Assembly (NCBI GenBank): GCA_015179045.1
Contig: WHUZ01000123.1
Coordinates: forward strand, 62,001 to 126,000
DNA length: 64,000 bases
Reading direction: 5' to 3'
Origin: Kalaharituber pfeilii
Taxonomy: Eukaryota > Ascomycota > Pezizomycetes > Pezizales > Pezizaceae
This document shows positions 24,688 through 36,927 of the stretch, piece by piece. The notes beneath the pieces were generated by a model. The model ran no database searches. It was not told the DNA's origin and saw only the letters and a program-made list of their open reading frames with translations. Position 1 is the first letter of the stretch. Each line of letters opens with the position of its first letter. The translations under genes and the position numbers were made by a program.

Positions 24688-25325
24688 TGATAAAAGGAGA
24701 CTAACGGGGAAGAAGAGGGATTAAAGAAAGGGATTAGAACTTGAGTTGAGGTAGGGTGTAGTTACTGTACTGATGTATATTTTCTTTTTTTCTTTCCTTT
24801 TTTTTCTTTCTTTTTTGTTGATGGAGAGTAGGAGACGTTAGTAGTTACTTGAAAGTATTGCGGAAGGAAATTTGGTCTTTTGTGGGTTGCAATTGGGAAA
24901 GTGCATGGGGGATGAAGAAGTTACGATTACTCGTAAATTCGTATAATATCTACATCTACACGCTTACGTTGTTTTAGATGTCAATGCGATTCCCAACCAA
25001 GGTGACAGTTAGCCATGGGTGGATGAATGGATGGAGGGAATATAAAAAAAGTTTTTTTTGAGCTGTAGTGAGCGTGAAATTGCAAGATGTGAAAGTGGGG
25101 AGCAGGAGATGATGACTCAAGGATGGTGTGATAGCAGCGGGCGAGGATAGGAGGGAGGGGCGAGAAGAGATGTTAAGGGTAACGGTTTGTTACTTTCAGA
25201 GGGGCTCATGATCTTTGTACTATGCACCCCCCCACCCCCCCTCTGTTCTCAGGTTGTTTCCCACTGCAACCATATATACTTTCCAAAACTTCTATACTTC
25301 CGACTTGTCTATTGTCCCCGGCTCA
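24688..25325. other. Intergenic between convergent genes
   Basis: 3' UTR of PTM1 (T/C run near 24780-24820) and the 3' end of the DUF1308 gene. No coding signal beyond shadows. Confidence 0.6.
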
Positions 25326-27171
25326 TCATTTGCTGCAGCCATTAATTCCTCCTCTTTCTGCTTCATACCCTTCGGCGAGGGCCCTTTCCCTACTAACGAT
25401 CTGGCCGTGAACAATATCCACACTTTTCACCTTGTCAGACATACCAATCACCCAGATACTATCAGGATTACGCTTACAATCTGGCCCGCCCAGCCCCCCA
25501 ATATGTCCTCCTCCCCTCTCCATATCCTCCAGCACCTGCGTCCAGTTCGCTTGCACCACCTTTCCCACCGCCATATTCGACGTAATCGTTGTAAGTCCCT
25601 TCATCCACCCCGTCATAAACACACTTTGATTTATTGGCGTTAGCTGCTCCGAGATTTTTGATGCCTGCGGGTACGGTCCGGAGAAGTATTCTTCATCGAG
25701 AGTACGGATTGGGAGACTAAATCCCGTTGGAACAGGATGGATGCAGAGGGCTTGGAACTTCTCGTAGAACAGATGGCTAGTCACGGGAGCACCAGGGTCG
25801 ACGCTGGTGTATGTGCCGAGGATGAGCTGGGCGCGGGCCTTTTCGGTCGCGGTTCCGATTTCGTCGATGATTTCTTCAAATCGTTGCCGAGCAGTTTTGG
25901 TGCAGAAGAGGGCGCGACCAGAGAGTACTTGAAAGAGTATTGAGGGCAACAGTGGACGAACTAGTTCATTCTTTAATTGGGTGAGGATAGCTCGATTGAA
26001 GGCACGGCTTGTGGGTGAGATGATAGAGTTTGATATATCTGATGCCAGTGCGAGGAGAATCTAAGTCTCATGTCAGTACATGGTGTACGAACGTAAATAG
26101 CACCACATTTGATTGGGGCATGTCACGTGGTCATGGTTGTGTGATGTATATGTACCGTGCAATCAATATTCAGGGCTTGCGAGAAATTAGCGTACTGATT
26201 TCTGGATTTTAGCTTGTCCAGGGTTTCATATATTGTTCGAGGATTCGATAAGCACAAAGCAGTTGGTGTAGGGTCATCTGCGCAATAGACAGTGGCCCTG
26301 GTTTGTTTCAGTCGTTTGATAATTTGCCTAATTGGAGCTGTAGAGGTTTTGAGGTGGATATTTTGAAATAGGTAGATTATTTGTGGGTGCTTGTATTTCA
26401 CCCACGTACATTTTGCTGCTTTGGACAGGAGGTCTGCATGTTTGATCAGGGGTATCTCAGAGATGGCCTGTTGATTCCATTCGTTGACCTCGTCTTCAAC
26501 ACCACTAGCCTCCTCTTGGTCATCTGACGGTGCTTCACTGCCTGCTTCCCAGCCCACTTTGGCAAGTTCGTACATGAGCCGTTTTGGAGTAACGGCGTTG
26601 AGCTTTATCCTACCCGACGAGTAAGTACTAAGCCAGTGGTGGTGGAGCTAGCGTGTCGGTGAGGCTACCATTGCAGCCCATCTTCTGCTACGACCTCCAC
26701 CTGAACAGCCTTCACATTTTTCTCTTGCTTTGTTGAACGTTGAAGTCCTGTTTCATGAACGTGGGTAAGAATGGACGTCAGGCCGGTAGATGCCTTTGCT
26801 GCTGCCCAAACAAGCTCAAAATATCCGAGATTTGAAGATCGGAGAGCATGTTGGGTCCGTTCTTCGGCAAAGGGGTCTCCTCGGGAGCTAATCTGTGATA
26901 ACGGAAATTGTCAGGACGCTTTGGAAAAGAGCGAAGGAATAGGACGGGCTGTTCCTGATATTCTTACCTTCTTCAAGAACTTGAGCTCGCTCTCCACATG
27001 GCTTCGGAATGCTCGCAGCTCGATGTAGGGAAGGTGGTTCTGCTTGATGAACGCCTGGAGAAGATGGATCTCGTCCAGGAGGGCGCTGCATCTCGCTATC
27101 AGAGGCTCTGCTGGGTTCTGCGGGGACGCGTGCTCGGACTGGTCGGCCTGCTGGCTGCCATGGGAGGACAT
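25326..27171 (-). CDS. DUF1308-domain protein (UPF0415 / C7orf25-like)
   Basis: Function unknown. Exons on the minus strand: 27171-26968, 26892-26669, 26609-26156 and 26060-25326 join in frame to 538 residues, starting MSSHGSQQADQ. The N-terminal 150 residues are helical and contain LIARCSALLDEIHLLQAFI. The second half carries the DUF1308 signature: NIDCTILLALASDISN, reconstructed across the 26155-26061 intron, then GRALFCTKTARQRFEEIIDE (all within about residues 290-370) and TTITSNMAVGKVVQANW near the C-terminus. DUF1308 has been compared with nuclease-like folds because of such acidic clusters (D in IDCT, ALASD, E in the EEIIDE run); that is inference. A CTG/CAG run at about 27215-27252 lies just upstream in the leader. 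Divergent from the HAM1-like gene. Confidence 0.78.
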
Positions 27172-27217
27172 TGGAGGCCCACAGCCTGCAGTATGGAACG
27201 GCTGCCAAGTGCTGCTC

Positions 27218-27253
<36 letters not shown>

Positions 27254-28994
27254 GTTGAGGGAATGGATGTTTGTGGGCGGTGAGGGGGTGCGTATAGCTC
27301 TATTAAGGTCAGTGAGAGCTTGAGCTCGCAACTATCCCGCTGCTGTATCTCGCCAGCCTGGTGTCACGTGCCTTTCGCCCACCGCTGCGCAGTGATACAT
27401 ATGCGATGTGCATCAAGGCAGAGGCGGCATGAGATGGCGGAACAGGAGAAACAAAAGTCCGACAGTCACGTGCGCGGCAGCCGTCTTGACTCGTCAGTCA
27501 TCTCTGGCTGAGCTCAGCTCAGAGTAGCGATACCTCTCTGATCAGCTCATAATGACTGCCTGTAGCCAGTTTGGCCGTCCGGCGCGAGAGCAGCCTGTTT
27601 GTGGCCTCTTTCTGCTTTCTACTCCGCACGCTACAGCACGGCCGTGACGAAACTTGGCAGAAACCGTCTTCGTTCCTGGCACATGCACACATTTCTTGGC
27701 GCAGCCGCTGACGCTGATTCAGTATGGGACATCCACAGCGTCATTCTTTCGTAGCACGCGCCCACACCAGCTCCTCCAGATCGCTCCAAGCAGGCTCACG
27801 GAGCACGCCCATGCCAGCGTGCATCTACACTATTCTCATAGGTATTGCTTTGGATCGCCCCCCCCCCTGCCCCACCGCAGTCTCATGCCCCACAATACCT
27901 GTCTGCAACGACAGATCACTTTCCGAAATACATGTTTGACGTTCCGATCTAGGCCGCAGTTCTTACTCTAGGCCGCTCGCTTAATCAAGCGTGTTTAAGC
28001 TTGGCCTCATCGAGCTGCAGCTAGAATCGAAATGCAGGCTGCACAGTGTGTCGACAATGCCACGATGGAAGCCTTGACTGACCTTCTCGTCACAGGCGTT
28101 CTGGTGCTGCAAGCGTCCCTACTAGCTACTGGACTACCCTGCGGCATGCTAGTACGACCATGATGAGCTTAACCAATCCTTGATACCCTGGTAGAAGCAA
28201 CATCAACCACTACGATAATATGGGATTGTTTGTTCGCATCAAAAGGACGAAGCAATGCTCTGACCGTAGCGGTAGTAGTTACTTAGTTTGCTTGAAGGAG
28301 GCCTAGTGGGCTCGAGGAGGAAAAACAACCGCTGGGATTCTTGTTCCTACTGTCTAAACACACGCTTCTTGATCCGACGCTACGAATTGTCAGTTCTTGC
28401 CCGTTTCAACATCCTTTCACAAAAGTTTGACTGATTTGCGTAGGTATCAGCGTCGAGGGAAAGTAGCTTTGACACTGGTGATTACAGGCTGAGTAGGTAT
28501 TTGCTCGCCAATTTACTCGACACAAGCCCGTCGCAGGATGCAGTTTTTGCCAATTTGCCCCGCCAGGTCGCAATTCTTTCGTCATGGATCTTCCAAGTTA
28601 TTATAGTCCGTTGCCCACCTTCAAGCTAGAATGCCCATACATGCATGCCTTCACATGGTGCTCGAGGCTTGTTCTAGTCTCTATGGGTTTCTGGGCTTTC
28701 GCAGGCTCAAAGCTTGCTGGCTTACTTGATGTAACAATATCCGGTTTTATTCCAGGAAATGGACTAAAACGAATTCACCTTTTAGGCAGTATATAATACG
28801 CCCCGTTCGCGGCTTGCTGTTGTCCTTTTTTTTTTTTTTTCATTGGACCTATCCTATCTCCTGATTTATATCGCAGAGTGATATATCGATACCCCTCACG
28901 AACGTCTAACGTCTGATAATACATACGGCATACGTATAAGACAGTTCATTAATAATCTTACCTATCGACACTGATCTGAAGACACTCTACCAAA
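27172..28994. promoter_or_regulatory. Divergent intergenic region between the DUF1308 and HAM1-like genes
   Basis: 1.8 kb without a recognisable gene. Contains the trinucleotide run at 27215-27252 and a T14 run near 28829. The last 200 bases (tatcgcag, then cctatcgaca) are likely the leader of the HAM1-like gene. Confidence 0.5.
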
Positions 28995-31976
28995 ATGACT
29001 TCGACGGGCCCAAGAGTCAACGTCCCTGTGGACCCTGCAACTCGTGACAGAGATATTGAGAATAAGCTACGGTTGTATGGTATTTGGAATGGATTCAAGC
29101 ATAACAAGCTCCCATCCAACAAGCAGATTGATGTTGCTTTGAATTCGGTATGATCTAATACATAAATATACACACGGCTGCATAAAGCTAACATTCTTTT
29201 TCTCTTCTTTGTTCTTCTTTTTTCCGGGACCAATAGTTCACAAATAGCAAACAATTGACTCAGCCCAATGACAAGCTTTCGGAGGAGGGCAAGCATCTGC
29301 TTGCAGACTTTCGAAATGTGGTCGAGCAGGCGAAGATTCTCTTGCTAACGAAAAACAATGATCAGGCGTTGCAGGAATTTATTTGGCACACTGAGCAGCT
29401 TACGGTGAAGAATGAGGCAGCGGAGTCGACGGAGAAGCCTAGTTTACCCGTACCGAAGAGTTCTGCGGAAAGAGATAGGCAAAAAGCACTGGAGGGATTG
29501 AGAACGCTTGGTACTTTGATCATTAGCAATGGGTGAGTAATCAAGGTACAAGTAGGACAGTTTGTGTCATGAAGTCTAACATGTACTAGTCAATTCCGCA
29601 AGATCCTCAATGACGCCCAAATCCTCCTCAGAGATATTGTTGGAGATGCTGCCAGCAGAGCTGCTCACAGAATCGGGCCCACCGAGGAGGAACTTGCTCA
29701 GATGGACCGTCCCGCTGAAGAGAATGTATGGCATGACGCTCCCGATCTTTCCAAGGAAAGCATCAAGAACCAATTCCGCCAGACTGTCGAGCGCCACAAG
29801 CTATTGCAACGTGACGATGTGAAGCAGGCTGCTGGCCAGGCCACTCAAGCTGCAGACCCAGCAGATTCACGCGATCCCCTTGACACTGCTGGTCGCACTG
29901 CTCACGACCAGAGATATGGCACTGAGAGCGGTGTTGATGCTCGCGCTGGTCTTAGGACTGGTGTTGAAACACTTCGTGATCGTGCACATGAGAACATTCC
30001 AGATGAGCACCAAGAACGAGCAAAGAGACAGTGGGGCGCAGCTCGTGACATCTTCAATGAGAAGCTTCACGAGGATCGTCGCAAGCAAACCATTTGGAGG
30101 TTGAAGAAGATGGTTGTTGAGATCCAGGGGCACCGAGACTACGAGCGGGCAATTGATGTTTTGTTGGAACTTGCTGAGACCTATCGTGGCCACGCGAGGA
30201 CGGCAGTTGATGAAGGAAGACAGCAGGCTAGTAGTGCTCGCGAAGATGATCACCTTCAGCGTGCAGAAACCCTTTTGAAGGTGGGTTAGTCTAAATCTGT
30301 ATTAGCCACGCTCTATGCTAACACCGTTGTAGACTCTAATTGAGAGGTTCGCCAATTATACTAGCCTCGATGACTTGATTGACTCCATCAATAACATCTA
30401 CCGCGATGCCGACAAAGACCCGGAGTTGAGAAGCTGGTTTCGTAAAATGGACTCTTATGTCCGCCGCTGCTTGAAGACTCAGGGCTACATCATGACAGAC
30501 GATGCGACCCGTGAATGGAACCAACTTCATGACGATGGTAACTTCTTGCTTCGGGAGCGCTATAGGGAGCACACTGATCGTGTGATGAACGAATTTAAGT
30601 TTATTGCAGACCAGTTTGCAGATGACCCCGAGTCTAACAAGTTTGGAAACGCTGTCCAGAAGCTTTTCACTGATCTCGGTAATGACGAGAATGGAAAGCC
30701 TACATTCAAGAAGCACCTTGTGAAGGATATCACTCAAGTCATTATTCCTGATATCTTTGAGAACATCCGCTATGTTCCGGTTCCAAGGATCGAGTATAGT
30801 GATCCAATGATTGACGCGGTTATCGAGAATCTGATTATTGAATCTGATAACTTGATGCCAAACATTTTCGAGATCAGCAATGACTCTTACTTCCGTTGGG
30901 GACGCAAGAATATGCAGAACATTAACAGACAGTCCTTTATGGTTGCTCTGTCCGGTATTCAATGTGACTTGAGAGGTTTGTGATCATTGTGCATGCTTTT
31001 CAGTTCTCAAATCTCTAATTTGCGTATAGATGTCAGCTACTACGTCAAGAAGAAGCAGGGATTCCCTTCCCTCACCGACACTGGTATCGCAGATTTCTTC
31101 CTCGGTGGAACTGGGTTGAGCCTCAAGCTCCATCTCTCCTCCGCCGGCAAGCACCACCGCGCTCATTTCTTCAAGTGCGACAAGGTGGATGTTAGGATTT
31201 CTGGCCTTTCAGTTAAGCTCAAGAATTCTACACACAAGGTTCTCTTCAGCCTTCTCAACCCGATCTTGCTGAAAGTTATGAAGCCCGTTGTTACCAGAGT
31301 TATCGCGAAACAAGTACAGGACTATTTTGGGAAGTTGGACGCATTTTCCTACCGCGTGTATCAGGAGCAGAGGAAGGCCAAGTTGGAGATAGCTAATGAT
31401 CCGGAGAATGCACCAAATGTGTACCGCCGGTACGCTCAGGCTTTACGGAATGAGTTGATGAGGAAGAAGCAGCAGGCTGAGCACGCTGTGGAAGATAAGG
31501 AGATGAAGATGGCGGTGACAAAGGAGGATTCGATTGATCGATTCAAGCACATCTCGTTGCCAGGTGGTATCTCGACAAAGGCTACAGAGTACAGAGATCT
31601 TGCTCGCAGGGGTGACAGATGGCAGAGCGATGTCTTTTCTATTGGCTCTGCGAGTCCAAGCAGTAACTTGCCTGAGACGCAGAGAATTACTCGCAAGTCC
31701 CCACATGCCCATCCTGTCAGCGTGAAGGATCGCACTGTCCATCCAGCTTCCTCTGCAACCTACAGTGGCACTACTAGGGCATCCAGAGACTCTGGATATC
31801 ACGGGCTTGAACCGGCTGCCCCCGGATACACGGGTGTTGGTGATAGGGTAAAGGACGAGAAACTTGGATCAACTGGAAACCAGCTTGCCGGTGGGTACAC
31901 ACTTAACGCACCGGTTAGCAATCCTGAGAGGGATACTTTGTCAACTGGGGGCCGATACTATACCCCGGAGTACTAA
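28995..31976 (+). CDS. HAM1-like protein (HAM1_N and HAM1_C domains, BPI/LBP-like fold)
   Basis: Large fungal-specific protein, probably lipid-binding. Exons 28995-29147, 29237-29532, 29590-30280, 30333-30975 and 31030-31976 join in frame to 909 residues. The N-terminal HAM1-like region (about 1-690) is helical and highly charged. Its middle segment, about residues 260-330, is rich in Asp, Arg and Ala and resembles a late-embryogenesis-type amphipathic region. The HAM1_C part (about residues 580-780) includes DVSYYVKKKQGFPSLTDTGI, ADFFLGGTGLSLKLHL and the following VDVRISGLSVKLKNS. That beta-rich text is what Pfam relates to bactericidal-permeability/LBP lipid-transfer folds. The tail (about 790-909) is disordered with Gly, Ser and Tyr. 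All splice sites are standard. The lipid-transfer role is inferred from fold only. Confidence 0.82.
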
Positions 31977-33563
31977 TCGGGGCCGAGAAGAAGTTGTGAT
32001 GCATAGTTTGACATGTAAGCGGTGGTATACCAATTTTGCTATGAATAGCTGGGAGCAATATTTGAGTGTGAGGAATACGTTTGATATGGAAGGTGATCTG
32101 GCAATTCCTGAACTAATTGCTTCTGTGTTACTCTTATCATACTGCATTTTAACTTTCATATTTTAACTTTCATATTTGAAAATCTCTTTTGTGCCCTTTG
32201 CGACCCTCACTTTAGTCTGCAAGATTTTCTTCGTTTTTGTTTTCGTTGATAAGGAAGTCTTCTATAGTTGATAGCTGGAATAGGCCTTTAATAATAGTAC
32301 TAGTTGATATGCACCCGGCTGTGGGGTGCTTGTAAGTTACGCGGTGTATGTGGGATAATTCTGGTTTTAATGTTGAAAATTAATCTATTATTGGACTCCA
32401 TACTTCTGAGTTTCTTCATTTCCAGTGTAGTTGTGAGAAATTCGTACTTTAGGCTTCAAAATGGGTATATGGGCATCACCGTAGGGCGTACGCTCTCACT
32501 AGTCGTGAGTCGTGAGCCCTCAAAATACAGGGTACAAGCTGCCGATTGGTTAGCATATATGGGTGAAGATTCTATTGCAGCTCAAGGTTAGATATTTAGC
32601 AGATTAAGCGAGCAGCCACTCCCGCTTAAGCGAAAGTGCCAAGAGTCAACTTACAACCGCAAATGTCAACCACAATGACCAAGTCATCTAGCAGATATCA
32701 GATACACTGAGGGGCTTGAAGCAAAGAGATACTCGGCGGCATCGACGATATGGACGCTAGAATGCAGTCGGCGCGCTCCGCAATACATTGCGCAAAATCA
32801 AGAAAGGCTATATTATATGGTGAAGTGTTGAAAAAATGAAAAATGTGGAGGGATTGCAGGCAGATTCGTAATGAGCCCTGAATGGAGAGGAGAGGCATTG
32901 CAAGAGCAAGTTACCAAGAGGTGGCATATTAGGCGTGAAGGCAATATACCCATGGCCTCGGTGAGCGCAGCTTGACCCATCAATACCCTGATACGGTACG
33001 AGAATGGCCTGATATTCCGCTAGATCTATCGAAGAGATCCTTCCTGGGGAGCACAGTCACTGCCCGTTTCGAAGATGTTTCGAAGAGCAAATGCACAATT
33101 GTCTCTTTAACACCCTTCCGCCTAGCCTAGTTACCCTTTGCCCAGGCACGAGACTACTCAAGGGCAAGGCCCTCTTTCTGGATGCTGTCCACTAACTAGC
33201 AGAAGGGTAGGCTATCCACTGTACGCAGAATCTTGATGACTGCCGAGCATCAACGCACAGAATTGCCCTACCATAATAACCCACGCTATCGTCTTTCAAT
33301 ACTTCTATCTTCTCCTCTTTTCCTCTCTTCAAACCCTTCGCTATCTTCTCCTCTTTTCCTCTCTTCAAACCCTTCGTTCGTTAACCTACCTTTTCTTCAG
33401 GCCACACTATAAAGGACAATCCTACACTATTTCTACTTCAATCCAATTCTTTTTCACCTAACTCACTTCTATCGGGGCGTGGGATCACCCATCTTTACTT
33501 TCCCTTTAGTTCTAGTCTATCCCTTGTTATTTATCTTTCCATTTCATCTACAAACCTCCAATA
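31977..33563. other. Intergenic, no gene seen
   Basis: 3' UTR of the HAM1-like gene (tandem ttaactttcata at about 32149-32172), unassigned DNA, then a C/T-rich leader from about 33280 that belongs to the downstream membrane-protein gene. Confidence 0.55.
33305..33376 (+). repeat. Perfect 36-bp tandem duplication
   Basis: 33305-33340 and 33341-33376 are identical, each beginning ctatcttctcctcttttcct and ending aaacccttcg. It lies in the pyrimidine-rich promoter or leader of the 33564 gene. Confidence 0.95.
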
Positions 33564-34431
33564 ATGCCACCATTTCCTCACCACGAGTCATACGAAGAAA
33601 ATGAAACCCGGTGGAAGGGGATTTCAGCTGCTATAATAATCGAGACAGCAACTCCCACGAGCTCGGATATAACGGCTTTCAATGATGAATGGGAACAAAA
33701 CAGTCGCTGTAAGTTAGTTTTTGAACTTCATTTGTTAATTACACATTCATCTTAGCTAATCTCGTTTCCCAACTAAAGCAGAAAGAACAGAACACGCCAT
33801 GTGGGGCATATTTGCTGCTTTTTGTGCTGTAGTCTTTATTTGGACGGGATATTATCTCTTCTGCCAATACCGCAAGCAGAAACTTGCAGAACAGACTCGT
33901 GGGCACCATTCAAATGGAGGAGGAGTCGATCCTTTTTCTCGATTCTCTGCGGCTATTGAGATGCCAATATTAATGCATATTGAGCATGCTCCTCCTCTGC
34001 CTGCCCAGTCTACTGAGAATGCTCGTGTTGTTACAACCTCCACTTCCACTACTACTGCTGTAAATGCTGGGCATGGTGATACTACTTCTACTTCTGCCGC
34101 TTGTACCACTTCTTCAGATAACAATAATAAAGACCTCAATGGCACTAGGAGGGGCAGTACACAAGCCTCCTTCGCAGACCAGCCTCGTAATGGCACTTCA
34201 CCGGACCAGATCCGCAACGTCGCTGACCACACGGCTGTCCGCATTGAGGAGATCCCCAGGACCATCCTCGGTGGTGGTGGTGGTGGTGGTGGTGGTGATG
34301 GGCGAGTAGTTGCCATTGGCAATCCTGAAGATGGAGTCATGGAACGTGGGGCTGGGACTCTCAGTGTAACGAAGACGAAGCGGAAAGTTAGGAAAGCGTG
34401 GAGGACGTTCAATGCGGTATTCTGGAGATAG
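33564..34431 (+). CDS. Hypothetical single-pass membrane protein
   Basis: Not recognised. Exon 33564-33708 and exon 33779-34431 join in frame (donor gtaagt, acceptor aaag) to 265 residues. Residues 1-55 are polar. One hydrophobic helix follows (WGIFAAFCAVVFIWTGYYLF), with a basic flank QYRKQK, so the C-terminus is probably cytosolic. The remainder is low complexity: Thr/Ser-rich at 34030-34110, then nine glycines encoded by a GGT run (34270-34297), then a basic end KTKRKVRKAWR. The second exon alone has an ATG at 33799 and could be the real start. C/T-rich upstream DNA supports a promoter here. No signal peptide, enzyme motif or GPI signal is seen. Confidence 0.55.
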
Positions 34432-36927
34432 GAGCATACGAGGGAGGTTTGTTTTCGTTTTGCTTTATTTTGATTTGATTTGGCTTCTGGCTGTTTATTT
34501 CTTTATATTTTGATGTTTTCTTTTTGCTTGACGACTTCTTGACCTGGCGATGTATGAGATGTCTGTACACGAGCCTTCACTCGACTCGACCTTGATTTGG
34601 CTTGTTGGTTTATTTCTTCTTGATGTTGGGCTGGATTGTCTTATCTAGAGTTGGCTGATACCGTCTTTTTTTTTATTGTTGATATCACTTTTTTTCGTTC
34701 TTCCTTCGCTTTCATATCTTGTGCCTCTATGATATCTGTGTTAATAATTACTTTGTTGCTTGTTCATATTTTTGTTATTGCTGGCGTTTGGCTCCTCACA
34801 ATACTTTCTTCCCTTCCACCTTCTCCGATACACAATCTTCCTTCCTGGTTTTCATCCCTCTTGGGTCTCTGCTCAACATATACTCAACGGTTCATCAATA
34901 AGAGGTCCTTTGGGTTCGTATGAGTTGATACCTTTTGTGCAATGGTCTAGTGCTATACCCCTTCTATCCCTCCTACAGTTCATTCTCGACTCTTGCTCAA
35001 AGTGAGCAAGATTGGTTGAAAGTGTCCTCCGCTACTACCCCTTTGATTTTACAGAGAGGAAAAAAAGAGAGAGAACAATAAAAAAAAAAGAAAAAAAATT
35101 TTCTGATTTGTCTATACGATTTACCACACGATATTTCTTGACAAGCTTTTTTATGCGCTGTGGAGTTTTTGCTACGCGGGTGTCACTGCTACTGTATTCA
35201 AAGTTTACCTTGTATATGGTGGTGCATATATACATATGTTGCTCGCGTCATTCATTTCTGCTTGCTTCGCCTTTTGCTTTTTTCTTTCGGTCTCCGGAAG
35301 CATTGCTTACACCAGTCACTTCTTATTCCTTTTTTTTTTTTTTTCTGTGGCTCCTACTTGGGTTTGGCTTTCTGTTAACTTTTCTATATCATGAGATTAC
35401 TTTCAATTTTCTTCAATCGAAACTACGTTAAATCAAAAATCAAAATGGAAAACTTTCATCAGACGCTTATTCATTTTATATGTATGTGCAACTGAAGTAC
35501 TTGTGGTAAATACGAGAGTAGCTACACTCTACCTTACCTTATGCATACCTTACCTTACCTTACCTTTTCAGTTGGCTACCAGTTACCGCCGATAAGTACT
35601 TCAGGGTAATTCCTAATCCGGCACATGACCCCCCTATCCAACCCAGCGCACAACATCCCCCACCCCACCCAGGTTGAGGTAAATGATACCAGATTCTAAG
35701 TACCTGTATTTATATACAGTATCCAGATAAGTTACGTTCAAGAAGCACGTTACTCAATCTCAACACTTCACCATGCAAATCTCTTCGAGCGAGTTAGAAA
35801 AAAAAAAAAAAAAAAAAAAGAAAAAAAGAAACTCTGTTTTGGCGCGCGGAACCGCTAGCTGGCAATCTTCTTCTCTAACCGCCGTTCAACATCTTCCGCC
35901 CTTCTGCACTAATGTACTGTACACATATCATCCCCACTCTCGCCGAGTACTTGTTGGGACAACCTTATGGTTTTTCCACTGGCTTTAACCCTACGAGGGA
36001 GGGGTAGTGCAACCAGACCAGGTACTAGTAGGACCTAACTAGCCTCGGACGGAGTCTCCTTATCCCCATGTTAGTTGCACATGTATTTCTTGACATACAT
36101 AAATTCATTACAAAAGGGGGCAAGAAACGAGAAGGGTCAACGGCACGGGTATCTCCGATGATCGACCTTCAAGGTTATAAACAAGGTGAAAAAAAAATTT
36201 CTTCAGTAACCAAATGAGATGCGGGGCAGGCCCAAAAGCACACAAAAAACACAATGGTGGGGAAAGACACAACTCGCGATCGATCAATATGCCATTGTTA
36301 ATGCCCGAATGTAAAGTACTCTAAATACTTAGAGTTTAAGGAATCTATTTACAAAGAAATGCCCCAATGGAATAGACAAACAGAAATGAAGAAGCGGAGT
36401 AGTAACAATTGCAACTATAGACATAGCTATACACTTTTGCACATCATTTTCTTTTCCTAGGCTTAGTTCCGCTCAAGGGCTTTTTTTTTTTTAAAAATAA
36501 TAAAAGGGAAAAAGGAAACATGAAGTGATATACGCATAATAAAAACAAAACACTCACCATAAAAATACATCAGCCAAAAAAAAGGGGAAAACAAATATAC
36601 GAAGCCCATTGCACCTGATACCCATTTTCCCTTGATTTGATTCACATGATTTCCTTGATCCTTCCCAGTAGTATTCGTTTTCCATGCCCATGTCCCCTGT
36701 CCATTTCAAACCTCCGATTGTGCTTCCAAGTCCTATCGCCCAAGAAATGATATCAGGAGCACAAACTTAAAAGACAAATTGTACAGTTGACGCAGATTTG
36801 TAAACACAAAGATGAAAACCTACACAAGAGAGGTGAAGTCAAAAAATAAAATAAAAAAATAAAAAGCAATTTACGCCGTCACCCAATGTCCCAAACCCAC
36901 TCATCATAAAGTCACATCCGCGCATTT
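34432..36927. other. Intergenic between convergent genes; low complexity
   Basis: T-rich 3' region of the membrane-protein gene to about 35450. A CCTTA microsatellite lies at 35530-35567 and an A19 run at 35800-35819. The 3' UTR of the RNR small-subunit gene, transcribed leftward, occupies up to 36927. ORFs here are homopolymer-driven and not called. Confidence 0.55.

Noticed and set aside
26888..27331. Minus-strand 147-codon ORF with poly-Gln
   Set aside because: It is the wrong frame over the first DUF1308 exon; the Gln run is the CTG/CAG microsatellite in the leader.
32304..32591. 95-codon + strand ORF downstream of the HAM1-like gene
   Set aside because: No family, no splice support, composition like its AT-rich surroundings.
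35012..35431. 139-codon + strand ORF with Phe/Ser runs
   Set aside because: Driven by T-rich low-complexity DNA; no domain and no promoter-like leader.
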